In this document: piece by piece, positions 39,780-52,300 of the stretch
How the letters are laid out: every line of letters begins with the position of its first letter
How positions within the stretch are numbered: the stretch's first letter is position 1
The notes under the pieces: model-generated
Database searches by the model: none
Seen by the model: the letters and a program-made list of their open reading frames with translations, nothing else
What the model was told of the DNA's origin: nothing
Position numbers and translations under genes: made by a program
NCBI GenBank assembly: GCA_036897445.1
Contig: JAYMTL010000021.1
Span: 113,656-177,655 of the forward strand
Origin: Pelargonium tetragonum
Lineage: Eukaryota > Streptophyta > Magnoliopsida > Geraniales > Geraniaceae
Length of the DNA: 64,000 bases
Reading direction: 5' to 3'

Positions 39780-40160
39780 CTTAGACCTATACCTTGTACT
39801 TGAAATCCGTAAATAAAAAGCTTTTAATGACTTACTTCTTACTTTTATTCAAGCTATAACCTTCTTATCTGCGATACCTACTCTTTTTTCTTTACAATAG
39901 CACTCTCAGGTGAGTCTATCTCTTACTTGCTTGAAAGTGACCCCTCTTAGTAACACAGCACCCCAGACTCTCTGCCTAAAGGAATCCTAGAGACTTTAAT
40001 AAACCTAAGGGAATATTTTATCCTTAAAGTAAAGATTACTTACTAAGTCCTTTAAACACCTAGAGGAGAAGAGCTGGCCCGAACTTACTTTAGCCCTTCT
40101 TAAGTTCTTAAGACGCTAAGTTTACTCAGAGTATCCTCTCTCACTTATTTGCTATTGATG
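39780..40160 (-). repeat. Dispersed-repeat copy, minus strand
   Basis: Pyrimidine-rich on the plus strand. Its reverse complement reads AAAGAGTAGGTATCGCAGAT followed by AAGAAGG, close to AAGAGAAGGATACCG...CAGAGTAAGAA at 62386-62418. The core is the exact 21-base inverted match to 38611-38631. The strand bias distinguishes the block from its neighbours. The ends are uncertain. Confidence 0.45.
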
Positions 40161-40335
40161 CCTCAACCTTTTAAAGATACGAAATTGTACTTTTTTATGC
40201 TATTCAATTACACTGTATATAAATAGCTTTATATTTCTTCAACGGGAACCTCCCAAACTCTGCATATAAAATTCACATTATCCTTCATTCTACTCAAAAG
40301 GAGAAATTCATGAAAGTATCCCGAGCTATATTACG

Positions 40336-40395
40336 AATGAAGGTTTAGACAACTTCTTCGCCGCGTTTCCTTCGTTGTCTAAACCTGAAGTCATT
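40336..40395. repeat. Stem-loop: 13-bp perfect stem plus 5-bp outer stem
   Basis: Arms AGGTTTAGACAAC (40341-40353) and GTTGTCTAAACCT (40374-40386) enclose a 20-base pyrimidine-rich loop containing CGCCGCG. Outside them, AATGA (40336-40340) pairs with TCATT (40391-40395) across a four-base bulge. A 13-bp perfect inverted repeat this close is expected less than once in 64 kb. There is no gene or T-run beside it, so a terminator role is not supported. It could be the fused terminal inverted repeats of a tiny mobile element or a structured remnant. Confidence 0.6.
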
Positions 40396-43300
40396 AACAA
40401 CATAACTTTATCTTACTAGAGTTTCTTAATAAGCGCCTTCTCTCACTAAAAAAAGGTCTGGTCATATACAGGAGTTCGCGCTTTGTGTTCTACAACCCTC
40501 CCTTAAGGTGTAGTTTACCAGTGGACCCCAAAAGAGGATTTTGTGCAATGCTTGGAAGGTAGGATATTGTACTCTATTCATTTCTAGGACTAAATTTAAT
40601 ATGAAATTCTCTATCCTGACATTTTTAAGGGATTCCTAACTTGTATTTTTTTAGTCAAGTTCAAATAGACCCTTGGAAAAACCTATATACATATAAACAA
40701 GGATTTTTCACTACAACGGGAAACTTGTCGCAAAAAGAACTCGGAAAACAGCACTTTAGAGTAAAAAAAAATCATTCCTCGAACTCAACTTGGAATTTTA
40801 GAAAATATCTTTCCCACAAACTCATATTTACTAGTAAAGCTTATATGGATATCTGTCGGAGCAACCCGTTCAAGTTTTTTTAATACAGTTTTGTAAGGGC
40901 CCCTTATTAAGAAGAGCTCCTCTTTGTATATTTAGGAGCAAATCAAGCCAAAGTAATTCCTTTGTGGTAAGGGCGATAGTAGAACTAAGAAGTAGAAAGT
41001 TTGTTTTACTCTCTTTATAAGCCAGTGTTTTATAAAGTGGGAATTCGAAAAGAGTTAAGGTTTAAAGGAATTTCTGAATCTTAATGCTTTGGACCTGCTT
41101 TCCTTAGAACTACACTCTTTTCTCTATGATACCTTTCTGAAATAGAACCCTCTAAATATCTAAAACTTTCTTAGTCTGGATCTTACTCTTAACTTCGACA
41201 CTTTTCTTAAGAGCTAATTTAGTACCCTTCAGGGAATACCTATAGCTGTAATGTTACTAGGATTCCCGCAGGCTATACCTGCCTTTGGAGCTATGCCTGT
41301 CCTATTACAAAATTGTTAACTAAATAAAAAAACTTTTAGAAATACCCAAAAGACTCTGAAAGAACCCTTGTCTGACGCCTATTATAAAGTAAATTCAGTA
41401 AAGCGAACTAAAGGATTCATAGCTGCACCCCTTGCTATTGCAGTAATTTGGGATTTCTGGAATTAAGGTAAGGGCACATAGCTATTGTTAAGAATATCTT
41501 GGGGATACCTAGTTTGACACTTCAGGTTTAGAAAAAGTATTAAACCTTATCCTTAAAAATGACTTTTGCGGAGAAAGAATTCTCCCTTACTTAAGAGGTA
41601 AAACATCTATTAAATGGGGCTTAACGTGTGCAAAATAGAAGTACTCTATAGTAAGGAATTGCTTCCGTTTAAAATAAAAGGGAGTTCTTTATAAAACTTG
41701 TTTGGAAATAGGGTTCCCCCCGATAAAATTGTTTTGATTATAGAAATCCTGCTACAGCCTTTTTCATGAAATAAGAGCTATAGTTACATATTCTGATCAA
41801 TACTCCACGGAATTGTCTACTATAAAATTGAATACTAAACCGCTATTGAAGCGTAAGCGCGAAAAAGCTCTTGAATAATATAAAATTTAGTACTTAAATA
41901 TAACAGTCAAAGTTTGATTTTTTCAGACCTTGGTTTTTATTTAACAGCAGGAATAAAAAAATTTTAGATATTTCGAGATTTTTAAGAAGAATGCCCCTAT
42001 ACTTCCCGCTAAACCGAAAGGGGTAGTAATAACTACCCTTTCTGGAAGGTTTTTTCTTACATATTAGGAAAAGTTTTAAGTACTAGGTCTTAGCCACTTT
42101 TGGGGTTGAATGTATATATAGCAACAAGGCTTTTGCAGAATCTTTATAAGAGGTTTTAAGCCCACCTTTTGTATGAGATTTAACAGGTTAGTAATTTAGA
42201 GTGCTTTGCTCTGTTTTAATATTTAAGGGCCCTTATATTCTATAGGTTTGACTTTAACTCGAGCTTATCCTAAATTGCTTGCTCAACGTACAGACTGCGT
42301 GCGACTCTAGTTTCTCTTTGCACTGCTCCGGAGAATTTTGGGGCATTCCTTTAAACGGATAAGTATCTTGTTTTCAAGGTTTCTAGCTTGCCTTGGCAAA
42401 AACTACACTACTTAGCTCTTATTGATATAGGGCTTTCTAACGATATGATTGTTCGTATAAAAGTAAGTGCACAGAAATTTGTTATAAAAGGAGAGATAAA
42501 CACCTGGGTCAATTTATTTAAAAGAAATTGTAAAATCCTTGTATTTCCGGCATAAGAGTATCCCCAGCAGTAACTTCATCCGCGGGGTTTCCGTAAGAGC
42601 TTACTTAAAAGAGAAAAGGGACGCTCGCTTTCTAAAGTTTTCCTTTCCTAAGTAAGTTCCTTCTTAGGTTACTGGGGCCTTAGAACTTCCAAAAAATTTA
42701 GTCGGGAATAGTATAGAGGAGTCTGTAAGAGTTTTTTAGAATTGGAGTTGGGAATTATTAGCCCAGTTAAGTAGTTTAGCGGAGCTCTATAACCTCTTTG
42801 TAGTATGCAAAAAGAGGATTCCAAAAAATGAAACTTTCGGGTTGGGGGAATTCTTATTTTACTGTAACCCGGGTTATAATACCTACTAAGGACTCAAACT
42901 ACAAAGCAAACATTTCACCTCCAGGACTTAAAAATAGTACAAGGATTACCTGAGAAAATCGCTTTGCGTAAAGATTATCATAATAAATCCGAGTAAAGGA
43001 AAACTGTCAAGAAAATAGAGGCTTTTAAATTTAAAAGGGAAATCTCACTAAGAGTAATAAAGTAATATTCTAAAAACCTTACTTCGGAGACCTACTTACT
43101 TAGGTTACTTTTTTCTGTAACGATAATAAGAGTTTTACTTAAAAAAACCTCGGCTGCAGACTTCTCGCAAAGTCTTTTGTCTTAACTCTTAATTACATTA
43201 CCTTGCTTTCTAAAACTTTATTTTGCAGGGGTTTCCTTAGACTAAGCTAGAATTAGCTATTAACTTAGACTTATATAGATAGGTCTCTGCTTTAGGCTTT

Positions 43301-46300
43301 TATCACAATCTTTATTCCTTTTTTAACTGCATTCATAGAAGAACGACCAAGGGTAACGGATAGCATAAGTTTCCTGGGCAGGGTATAAGTCTCTTACAAA
43401 GTACAAAATTAGACAAAAGTGGTCCCGTTTCTGCAAAAACTCTTTTTATTTGTTCAAACCAAATTATGAGGAAACTCCTGTACAAGTATCTACGGGCTTC
43501 GTAGGGTTGTAAGGAAACTTCCCCTTGTAAGAGATGAAGTTATTGTTAAAGATGTACAGTAAATCCCTCTACAAAAAAGGAAAACTGGTTGTACTAAAAC
43601 AAGAGCGTAAGGGTCCCTTTCCTTTAAAATTGATTTAATCGGCACTCCATGCTAGGTATGCCCGATGCAACTTTAAGAATAGAAACCCGTAATATACCTC
43701 TCTAGATAAGAAATAAGCACGTTTACACCAAAAAGAAGTCCTCTTTATTACAGCGACTAAAGGAAATAACTACAATTTCTCAATACCTATATTTATACTA
43801 ACGAATTCGTTTTTAGTAAAAGATTTTTGAGTTATCCTAGGAGGGATTCCCTTGTTAAGAGAGTATATAAACTCTGCTTTTTGCATGCAAGTTATTTGGA
43901 AAAGTTTGAATAGAACCAAAGTACAAGTATTAAAAATCTAGATATAATCTCAAGGAAATTGGAAGACTCCAGCATAAAGGATTTTAAAAGAATTTTAGGT
44001 ATTTAGATTTAGAGACTTAAACCCTTTTTATAGATTATATATAAAGTAGAATTAAAGATATATATAAAAGGTTTTAATGAATAATGAATGAGGGGCACCC
44101 AAACTTTAGAAAAATTCAGTACTTATTAAGGTAGCGGCTCTTTTTGATCTAGAAAGGAATCTGAGAGATTTTAGAAAGAGTAGTAATTATAGAGAGTAAG
44201 TCTTTTTCATCTACAGAAACTAAATACAAGTTTTTACTAAGCATAAGTTTAAAAATAAACAATAAACTGAGTTAGGAGTAAGCCCTTTCTTTTATCAAAT
44301 CTTTCAAAGAAGTTAAGTGCTATATAAAACATATAGGAATCCGGGGAATAAATAGAGTCCTAGTTACTATAAGTCCAGTTCTAAAGTCAAGTTATAAGTC
44401 TCTCTACTAAGCTTACTCAAAAAGAAGATACCTCGAAAGAGGCCCCCGCATTTAGTTCTCCGCTTTCCGCCAGATTACTTGTAAGAATTGGGTGCATTCT
44501 CCAAGCAAGTTCAAAAAGTACTCTAAGGTAGTTAGATAGTTTTGATATGAATTAAACAACAAGCAGTAATTCCATAAAGGGAACTGCCAAGGAGGTTTTT
44601 ATACTAGGGGACTTCTTAAAGCTAGTGAAGGCTGTAGGGTACTTCCCAACAAGGAATAAAGGAATGCTCAAAAAAAGGGCATCCTCTAGAGGGGCTCTAA
44701 AATCATTAGGTTAAAAAGACTTGGTTTAGAAAAACTATTACTTCAGGCCGGTAGGGGCGAAATCCGGAATTTGTTTGATAGGGAAGTTTTTCTATACTTT
44801 TTAATCAAAGGGGACATAGTGTTAGCTTATAACTTTTCTTTTAGTTACAACCTCACTTCTCGACGTGCCTAAAATATAAGTTACTTAAAATTCTTTTTTT
44901 TTAGCGGGATTTAATTTGATCTCGCCCTAAAACAGACCAACAAAGGTGCCCCTTCTTTTTTATAGAACTTCCTCGACTAGGTATATCGGTATACTATAGA
45001 ACTCAATAGAAATGGGTTATATCTCCACTTTGAATTTGAATCGAATGTATCCTTTTGCGCTTTCTGAGGAAAAAGCTTCCTTATATAAAATTTTCTTTTA
45101 AGATTCCTAGTAAAGTTAAGAGGCAAGGAGTCTCTTGAAAACAGGGATTAGGTAGCACTTTATGAACTGTTGTATGCGTCATTATACAGTAGCTAATTAA
45201 ACATTAAATTTTTAGTGTAGGAATATAGGGCCTTTAAAGTCACGTCTATTTGGTAAAAAGGATACCCTGTACCGGACTAGTATTGTTCTAACTTTTCTAG
45301 GGATTTGCTTACTCTTAATATTAAAGGCACATCCTTTTTTACTTTATTTCATTTCTTCTGAAAGTACGTTTTTCCACTAAAAAAATTCCAGAGAAGTTTT
45401 ACTAAGACTTTGGTTTGTACTTCATTATGCCGCTTTCAGTTTTAGGTACAACGCATGCACTTATATAGTTACACGAGCTTTATAGAGTTTTTTATACTCC
45501 TTGCCACTGCAAACCAAAACGCTTTCTTTTTGGCAGCTACCTTAGAGTAAAGGAACAAAAAGGGGGCTCTTTGCGCGCCTGTTTTTTCTATTAGATTTTT
45601 AACCGGGAATTCCTTTACTGGCATCTTTATATAATATTCAATTTTGGTTGAAATTCCATCATAGGAGAGGTTTGTAGCACTAGGAGCTACTTATACGGGT
45701 TAGTATCTTTGTTCTTTCATAACTGCTGTTAGACTTATAAAAATCCTTTTATAAGATCAACTTTAGCTGACGAGATTTTCCTGCATTTTAGCACCGGCAA
45801 TAGGTAGAGGATTCTACAAGAGTCCATTAAAGAATTGTATCAAAAAAGTAACTGCTAAAATTAATGCAAGCACGCGGAGCACTTTATAGCTAGGAGGGTT
45901 TAAGTCACGCTAGTACAGTAAACTTTGAGGCTCTCTTTTTAACATACCAAATTTGTAAGAATTTTAATAAGTTTAAAAGTTCTAAATTACAAACTGGGGA
46001 GAAACTTGAGAGTTCTGTTATATCTAAGATCGGGTTGCCATATCCTTTTAATCGAACGGGGTTTCGGAACAAAAACCTAAGTTGAGGTTAGCTTTGGATC
46101 TTGATTCGAAAACTAGAAAAATGCAGTTAGTAAGGGTGTATATGGTTCCAGTCTCGAAACACCAAGGAATAAAAACTTAATCAAAGTCTACGGGAAATGC
46201 ACGAAGGCCCCGTGCTTTAGCCAATAAAAGCTTGCCAAAAAGCTAAAAATCCAATACTGAAAACAAATCGTTATATAGAATTCTAAGAGTCTTTTATCCA

Positions 46301-49300
46301 AGTTATCTCTGTTCCTAAGAGTAACGCCAATGCAGTGAAAAAGAGTACATATGAGTTTTGACGGAAAAACACGGGGTCCTAAATGCTTTTTTAAAGCAGA
46401 ACTTACGCCTAGGCCTTAAAGGTTCGTCTCTTGTTGAACGCTTTAGATTAGAAGAATGTTCTATGTATGTGCTATAACGCAATTATAAACTGTCTTATAT
46501 TGCCTATTTTTTTTTGCATTTTTACAAGCCTAGGATGAAGTGTACCTCGTTAACAATAACTTTCTTAAAGGCAGCTCTCGTCGGAAATTCCCCAATACAG
46601 ATTAGCTTATAACTTGGGGTATACTACTAGATTACGATGTAGTTTAAAAATTGAAATCTATATTGTAAACCCGGTTGACTTATGTACGAATATGCTTTTT
46701 TTTTCACTCCAATATTCTGTCTTATTTTTATAAGTGTTAGAGCAAATCAACAAAAATTGCAATGTCGTCGCGCCTATGAGTAAAACTATAAATTGCTTTC
46801 TTAAGTGGGTAAAGACTAGCTTTTTTAAATACGAGTCTCCTACTTTAGACCAATAAATTAACAAATTGAGGTTCTCTTTCGAATACGATTGATCAAAGTA
46901 ACAAAGTACTTTTTTTGTTTTCTTTTTTTAATTTAAAGTATAACAATGAGGAAATCCCTCTGAGCTATCCGAGTAAGGAAGTCAAAATTGAATATACAGA
47001 TAAAGTCGCTACAGCAATAAAAATAAGCATAGTGCTATCAATCAAAATTGGAGGAAGCTACCCACACAAGAAGTCGGATAAAATTGGTAGTGAGAAAGAA
47101 CCCTAGATAAAGAAGACATATCCCAGAGATGCATACCTAGTTAGTTTTTGTGGCAGACTAGATATAACACGATAGCCGGCTTTTTGTAATTCTGCGGGAA
47201 GTCTAGTTAAAGCTTTGGTATTTTGTGTCTAATATATTGGAAAAGGAATTTTACGAATAAGGGAAATTTATAGGGATACGACCTATGGGTACTCTGCCCC
47301 CTATGCTTTTATGATATGAATGTATTCGTAATTATAGTTATATTTAACTTTGTACAACTTAGAATTTCAATTCTTCTAAAAAAGGATACCTGTCTTTACA
47401 AGATCCCTTTTTAATATACACAGGGTTTACTGGCGAGGGGCCTACTAACTGGCATCCTGATGCATTTGACATGTTTTTTCTTATTTAAGTTCCTCACTTC
47501 ACCAAAGTTTCGCGGGAACTCAAGTATACAACGTATAAATAAGGCGTTGTTAGAATGCTGGATAAACAACTGAATTCCTTGTAGTTTATTATAACTCCCG
47601 GCTTTAGTTATAATAAATACCATAATTTTTAGGTTGGTTTACCCCACTTCTGACTCTTTGTATTATGTTTCTTTTTTCTAAATTCTAAAAGAAGCAAGTG
47701 AAGATTAAGGATGTCCATAAATAAAAGGAGTTTTCTTTGCTGGGTTTCTGTTAGTACTCAAGATTTCTTATCTTTTTTAACAGTGTACTATTTAGCTCCT
47801 TACACCCATTTGTATGTTACCCATTACATAGTGAATTCAATTAAATGGACCGTACTCCATTAATTATGTTATAGTGCATAAGAAAAGTTCTTTATTGAAT
47901 TGAAAGTGCAATAAAAGAGCGAGATTACAGAGGCAGAGTAAGCCTAAAAATGAAAGAATTCATTCCCTTCTTTAGGGGGCTCGTTGTCTTGTCTAGTTTA
48001 AACCTGCTTGTCTCTAGAAAAGGGTGACAAATAATAGATGCTCAGATTTTTACTCGTTTAAATTTTAAAGCTAAATGTAATAAGTACTGTCTATATAATT
48101 ATAAAATTGGGCCCCAACATAGTGCATAGTGTAAGTTTTTCTAACTGCGGGTTCAGTACTGTCCCTTATTAATTATAGCTAGATATTTTTTGTATTACTC
48201 TTAGTCTTAGCTTTCTCTTAAACTTATTTTGGTCACTTCTATCTCTTATCCTAAAAAGGAACTTATTCGTCTTCTAAATTAAGTATACATTACATAGCGA
48301 AGTACGAAAGGCTTAAAAGAGAAAAGTTTAAACTTTTATAAACCAGAAATAGAACGTAGTAATTAAAAAGCTTATTGCTTTAGGAAACGATAAACTCATA
48401 TTCTCGTATAATTTTAACTTAAGCTCTTCTCTATTTAAACAAAACAAGAAATTTCATAATCTTAGTATTAAAAATCTTTTAGAAAGCTTATTGGATTTAT
48501 AGAAGTTTTTCTTTTAGGACCACGTGCCCGCCCTTGTCGCAAGGAACTCTTTTTTAGTACATTAGCTAACTTTTTATTTATAATTAAAGAGTCAAAATTT
48601 CTACTGAAAATCAAATAGAAAAAGATATTGATACTAGCTGAGATTTCAATTTCCTCTAACAGGTTGTAGAATGCATAAAATGCATAATAAGGATAGTAAT
48701 AAGTAATAGTAGTAGATTACTCACTGAAAATACTAACTAATAAATATAGGGATTTCGGAACATTTCAGTATAAGTTTTCAAGGTTCCTGTACTATTATGC
48801 ATACTTTAAGAGTTTTGTAAAGTAAGGAAGTCTAGACCTAGCAAAATAGATTGTGGACTGCTTAAGATCTTGTGACTTAATAAAAAAAGATAGAAAATCA
48901 GAGTTGTTGGAAAGAAGCTTATGTAAAACTGCTTATTTCTCGATGTCATAGGTTCCTCTTTATCTAGATACAATACCCGCTTTCTTAATTCCTTATAGGT
49001 AGAGGAAATAAAAAATCTCTATTTAGAACCCGTAGTATAAAACTAACTATAAATTATCCCAAGGATTCCTAATTCATTACTGCAGGTCAATGGCACAGAC
49101 AAACAAAGAGGGAGAGTCTTATTTAAGTCAAGAATAAAAAAAATGTTACGCAAGTTTCTAAACAAACAGTTAGAGCATAAGCTTAATTTTGAAACACACT
49201 TAACTAGTGTAGTACCCACGGAGATCCCGAGGTCGCATTCCTCTTAATGAGGGCCTTGTACCTTATTTTCCAACGCAAAAACCACTTAAACAGCAGGTCA

Positions 49301-52300
49301 ACCTTTTTCAATCTTGTAAAATTGAAGTATTCCCGTACAGCTAGACTCTACTATGAAAAAGTGTATTCCTTATTATTTTACTCTACAAACAGAAATTTCA
49401 AGACTTTGATTTTATATCTTGTACAGGTGTCTTTTCCACCCTAAAGCGCGGAGGGTCTCGCTTTTTTATTCCTGGATATCCCTGCTGGGGCTATAAAAAC
49501 ACTTCTACAGGAAAGGTGGAGGGCCTTTTTCTACTATTTACTAAGTAAGGATTCAATAACGTATAATAATGCAGTCGTAATTGAAAGTTTCCCTTGGTAA
49601 GAAATCCTATATTCTAAATATGTTAAAATGCGGTCAAGGTATTCGTTAGAAGCAACTTTATTATCCTGTGAACTCCAAATAAAATTAGAAAAAACTCAGA
49701 CTTGGGAAAATCGGGTAACCAAAAAAACTAAACTGACATAAAGGGCTTTTTGCTTGAGATAATATACTTGCAACTTCTAAACTATCTTCCTCGGCCCTTC
49801 TCGAAGGATTAGAAAGGTTCTAAGAATTTTTCCCAAGAATATCTTCCTATTTACATACACTATAATGCTTTTATTAGAAAAGCTTTTCCTACACAAAGAG
49901 AGTTCATAAAAGAATCTCGTAAAGTTATATAAAAAAATGTCTAGATCACCTGAAGGGGCAAAATGACTTGTTAAATACAATATTTAGTTATAGTTTAATT
50001 ACTACGTATGAGTCCTTCCCTATCGGAAATTTTGCTTTTAGGGGACTCCCCTTGTGTTACACAATAAATTATAAAAGAGAAATTATCTGGTCTCGTACAG
50101 CTAGACTTCTCGCGGAATTTGTCAGAAATAAATAGATCTAGTTAGCATGATTGCCCTTGTTAAATAGAGGCATTTTTTATATACGTAATATAAGGTAAGA
50201 TAGATAGGAGTTTAGTTTAAGCCTAAGGTTTTGCACTAATGAATAGAAAATATCCTGTAGACTCAAGAACAACTTTATCCTATCTTAAAAGGATGTCTAA
50301 TTCAAGAGTGACTCCTTTTATAATTAGCAGGAAAGTCCTTGTAAAGTCTGTAATAAATTAAGTTTGTATACTTGCCCTTTCCGCTTTCTATTTTTTCGTA
50401 AATAGAGGGCGCTTCTTAGAAGCAGAGACGACCACGGTTCAGATCAGATATTCCTTATTGCTTATGGGTTAATAAGAACAGTACCCCAAGGAATAGAAAG
50501 ATCCCGCTTAGAACATTAGGTTTACAAAGGATACTGACAAAAAATTCTAATAAATTAACCTATTATTACTACATGACTCCAATCCCAGAACTAGATTTTC
50601 GAATAGTTGCTCTTAAGTTACACTCCCGGTCAAAACTTCATTTTTAGATTTAGGAAAACCCGCTCTATAAAATAAGACGTATGGGTTTTTTTAAAGAGAG
50701 CTTATATACTTTCCTTTTTATTAGAATAAAGAATAGAGTCTATTTCCTTAGTATTTAGAATCTATCGAGATTTCTTACCAAACTAATTGAAGGTTTAGTT
50801 ATAGATATTACATTTCCAAGAAATCCTCAAAATTGAGAAATTCCGGAGCTCAAAAAATTTCACGAGTCATAAGCCCCTAGAATTCCTTGAGCAAGGTTTT
50901 ATGGGATACTTCTGATCTGAGATAATGAAAGCGGAGTACAATAACAATATGAGTATAGGAGGTGTAGACTTAAACATAAGCTTGTCCAGAGAGTTCTATT
51001 TATCAAGATTGCGTCGTTTCGAAGGAAGAGCCTAGGCCAAGACTTTAAACTCGTATTACTAATAAAAAGTTTAGGATGAAACGGATTTGAAAATAAAAAG
51101 GATAGAAGGGTTTCCCATTATATTATAAAGCAGAAAGTTAAGTGAATTCCCGGTAATATAGAACCAAATCTTAGTATAGTTATCAACGCCAATTCCTTTT
51201 GAATTGAAATTGAAATAGAGTACGAAAGTAACAGGACTCCAAGTAACTAGCTCTTAGTCTTAGTTAGTTTTTTCATATCTTTGTATATGCTATAAATCCT
51301 TCCTAAAAATTGGGTCATTAAAGGGGCGGGCAGCCGGTGGGTAAAGAGTTATGTCGGGGATTCTCTGTATAATGCAGAGCAATAAATGTATAGGGTTTTC
51401 TATGCTGTATCAAATAGGCTCTAACGGGACTTTCTTTTTAGTTTTAGTAGACCCGCGGGCCTTTCGCTTTTTCCTGAATTTCATGGGTGCTCTATTTACT
51501 AAGTAATCGCCTAGTGAAAATAGGGAAGATTATAACAAAGTGTTGCGTTTTCCATTAATTTTCGGTTCTACTAGCTCTACTGCAATTTTGCTCCTGTATA
51601 GTAAGAGCCCTTTAATACTGCCAGGTGTTACACTCAAGTTTGCCAAAGTTTCAACAAAAAGAAAAGGGTGTTGCTTAAATAAGACTGACTTTTAATTGAA
51701 TAGATAAGTGGCTGTTCTAATTTTAATCCCAAAACCGACAGTCCTATCAAGAGTCTCTTTGTTTTCCCGGACCCGGGTCCTTCGGAATTCTTTATTGTCC
51801 AACTTTAGGCACAACGGATTCGTTATTAAAGGAATTTTCATTCTATGTAAATTAATAGGAAGTCTACATTCGCTTTTTAGGGGGAAAGTGTGCTCAAGAT
51901 TCCGCTTACCTTTCTCGTTGGTCCTTATTAACTTTTTGTATCTGTTATTTAATTGTAATAAGGATCCCCTTTTGGTTTAAGAAACCAAAAGAATTCCTGT
52001 ACAGATAAATCGGGAAAGTTGTTATAATTTAGTCGACTGGAAAGCATATAGACATCGGGATAGGATGAGTACTTCAGAAAAAAGAAAGGAGGGTTCAAAA
52101 GGTGTAGCACCAGCCTGTTTTTAGTTATAGATAATCTGATAATTAGGAATATAGGTAGATACCCGGGCAGACAAGGACTAAAATCCCTGTTGAGTAAATT
52201 TAAAATAGGATATAGACGAGCTTTTGCGAGTTTTACTCTTTTTTCATTTCATGTTACCAAGATTTAAGCTTCTTACTGACTCAATCCTTAGCCTCGGGCT

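Noticed and set aside
44123-44150. AAGGTAGCG resembling a conserved large-subunit rRNA stretch
   Set aside because: The match stops after nine bases; the next conserved bases are absent here and at about 53600 and 30400.
48935-48960. CTCGATGTC resembling the large-subunit rRNA peptidyl transferase region
   Set aside because: A nine-base match only, with no neighbouring conserved rRNA helices.
49335-50110. Shared 14-mer CGTACAGCTAGACT at about 49336 and 50096
   Set aside because: Shared 14-mers are expected many times by chance in 64 kb of this composition.
51708-51980. 90-codon plus-strand frame with hydrophobic stretches
   Set aside because: No recognisable family and no start or neighbour context. 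Hydrophobic runs are common in AT-rich random translation.
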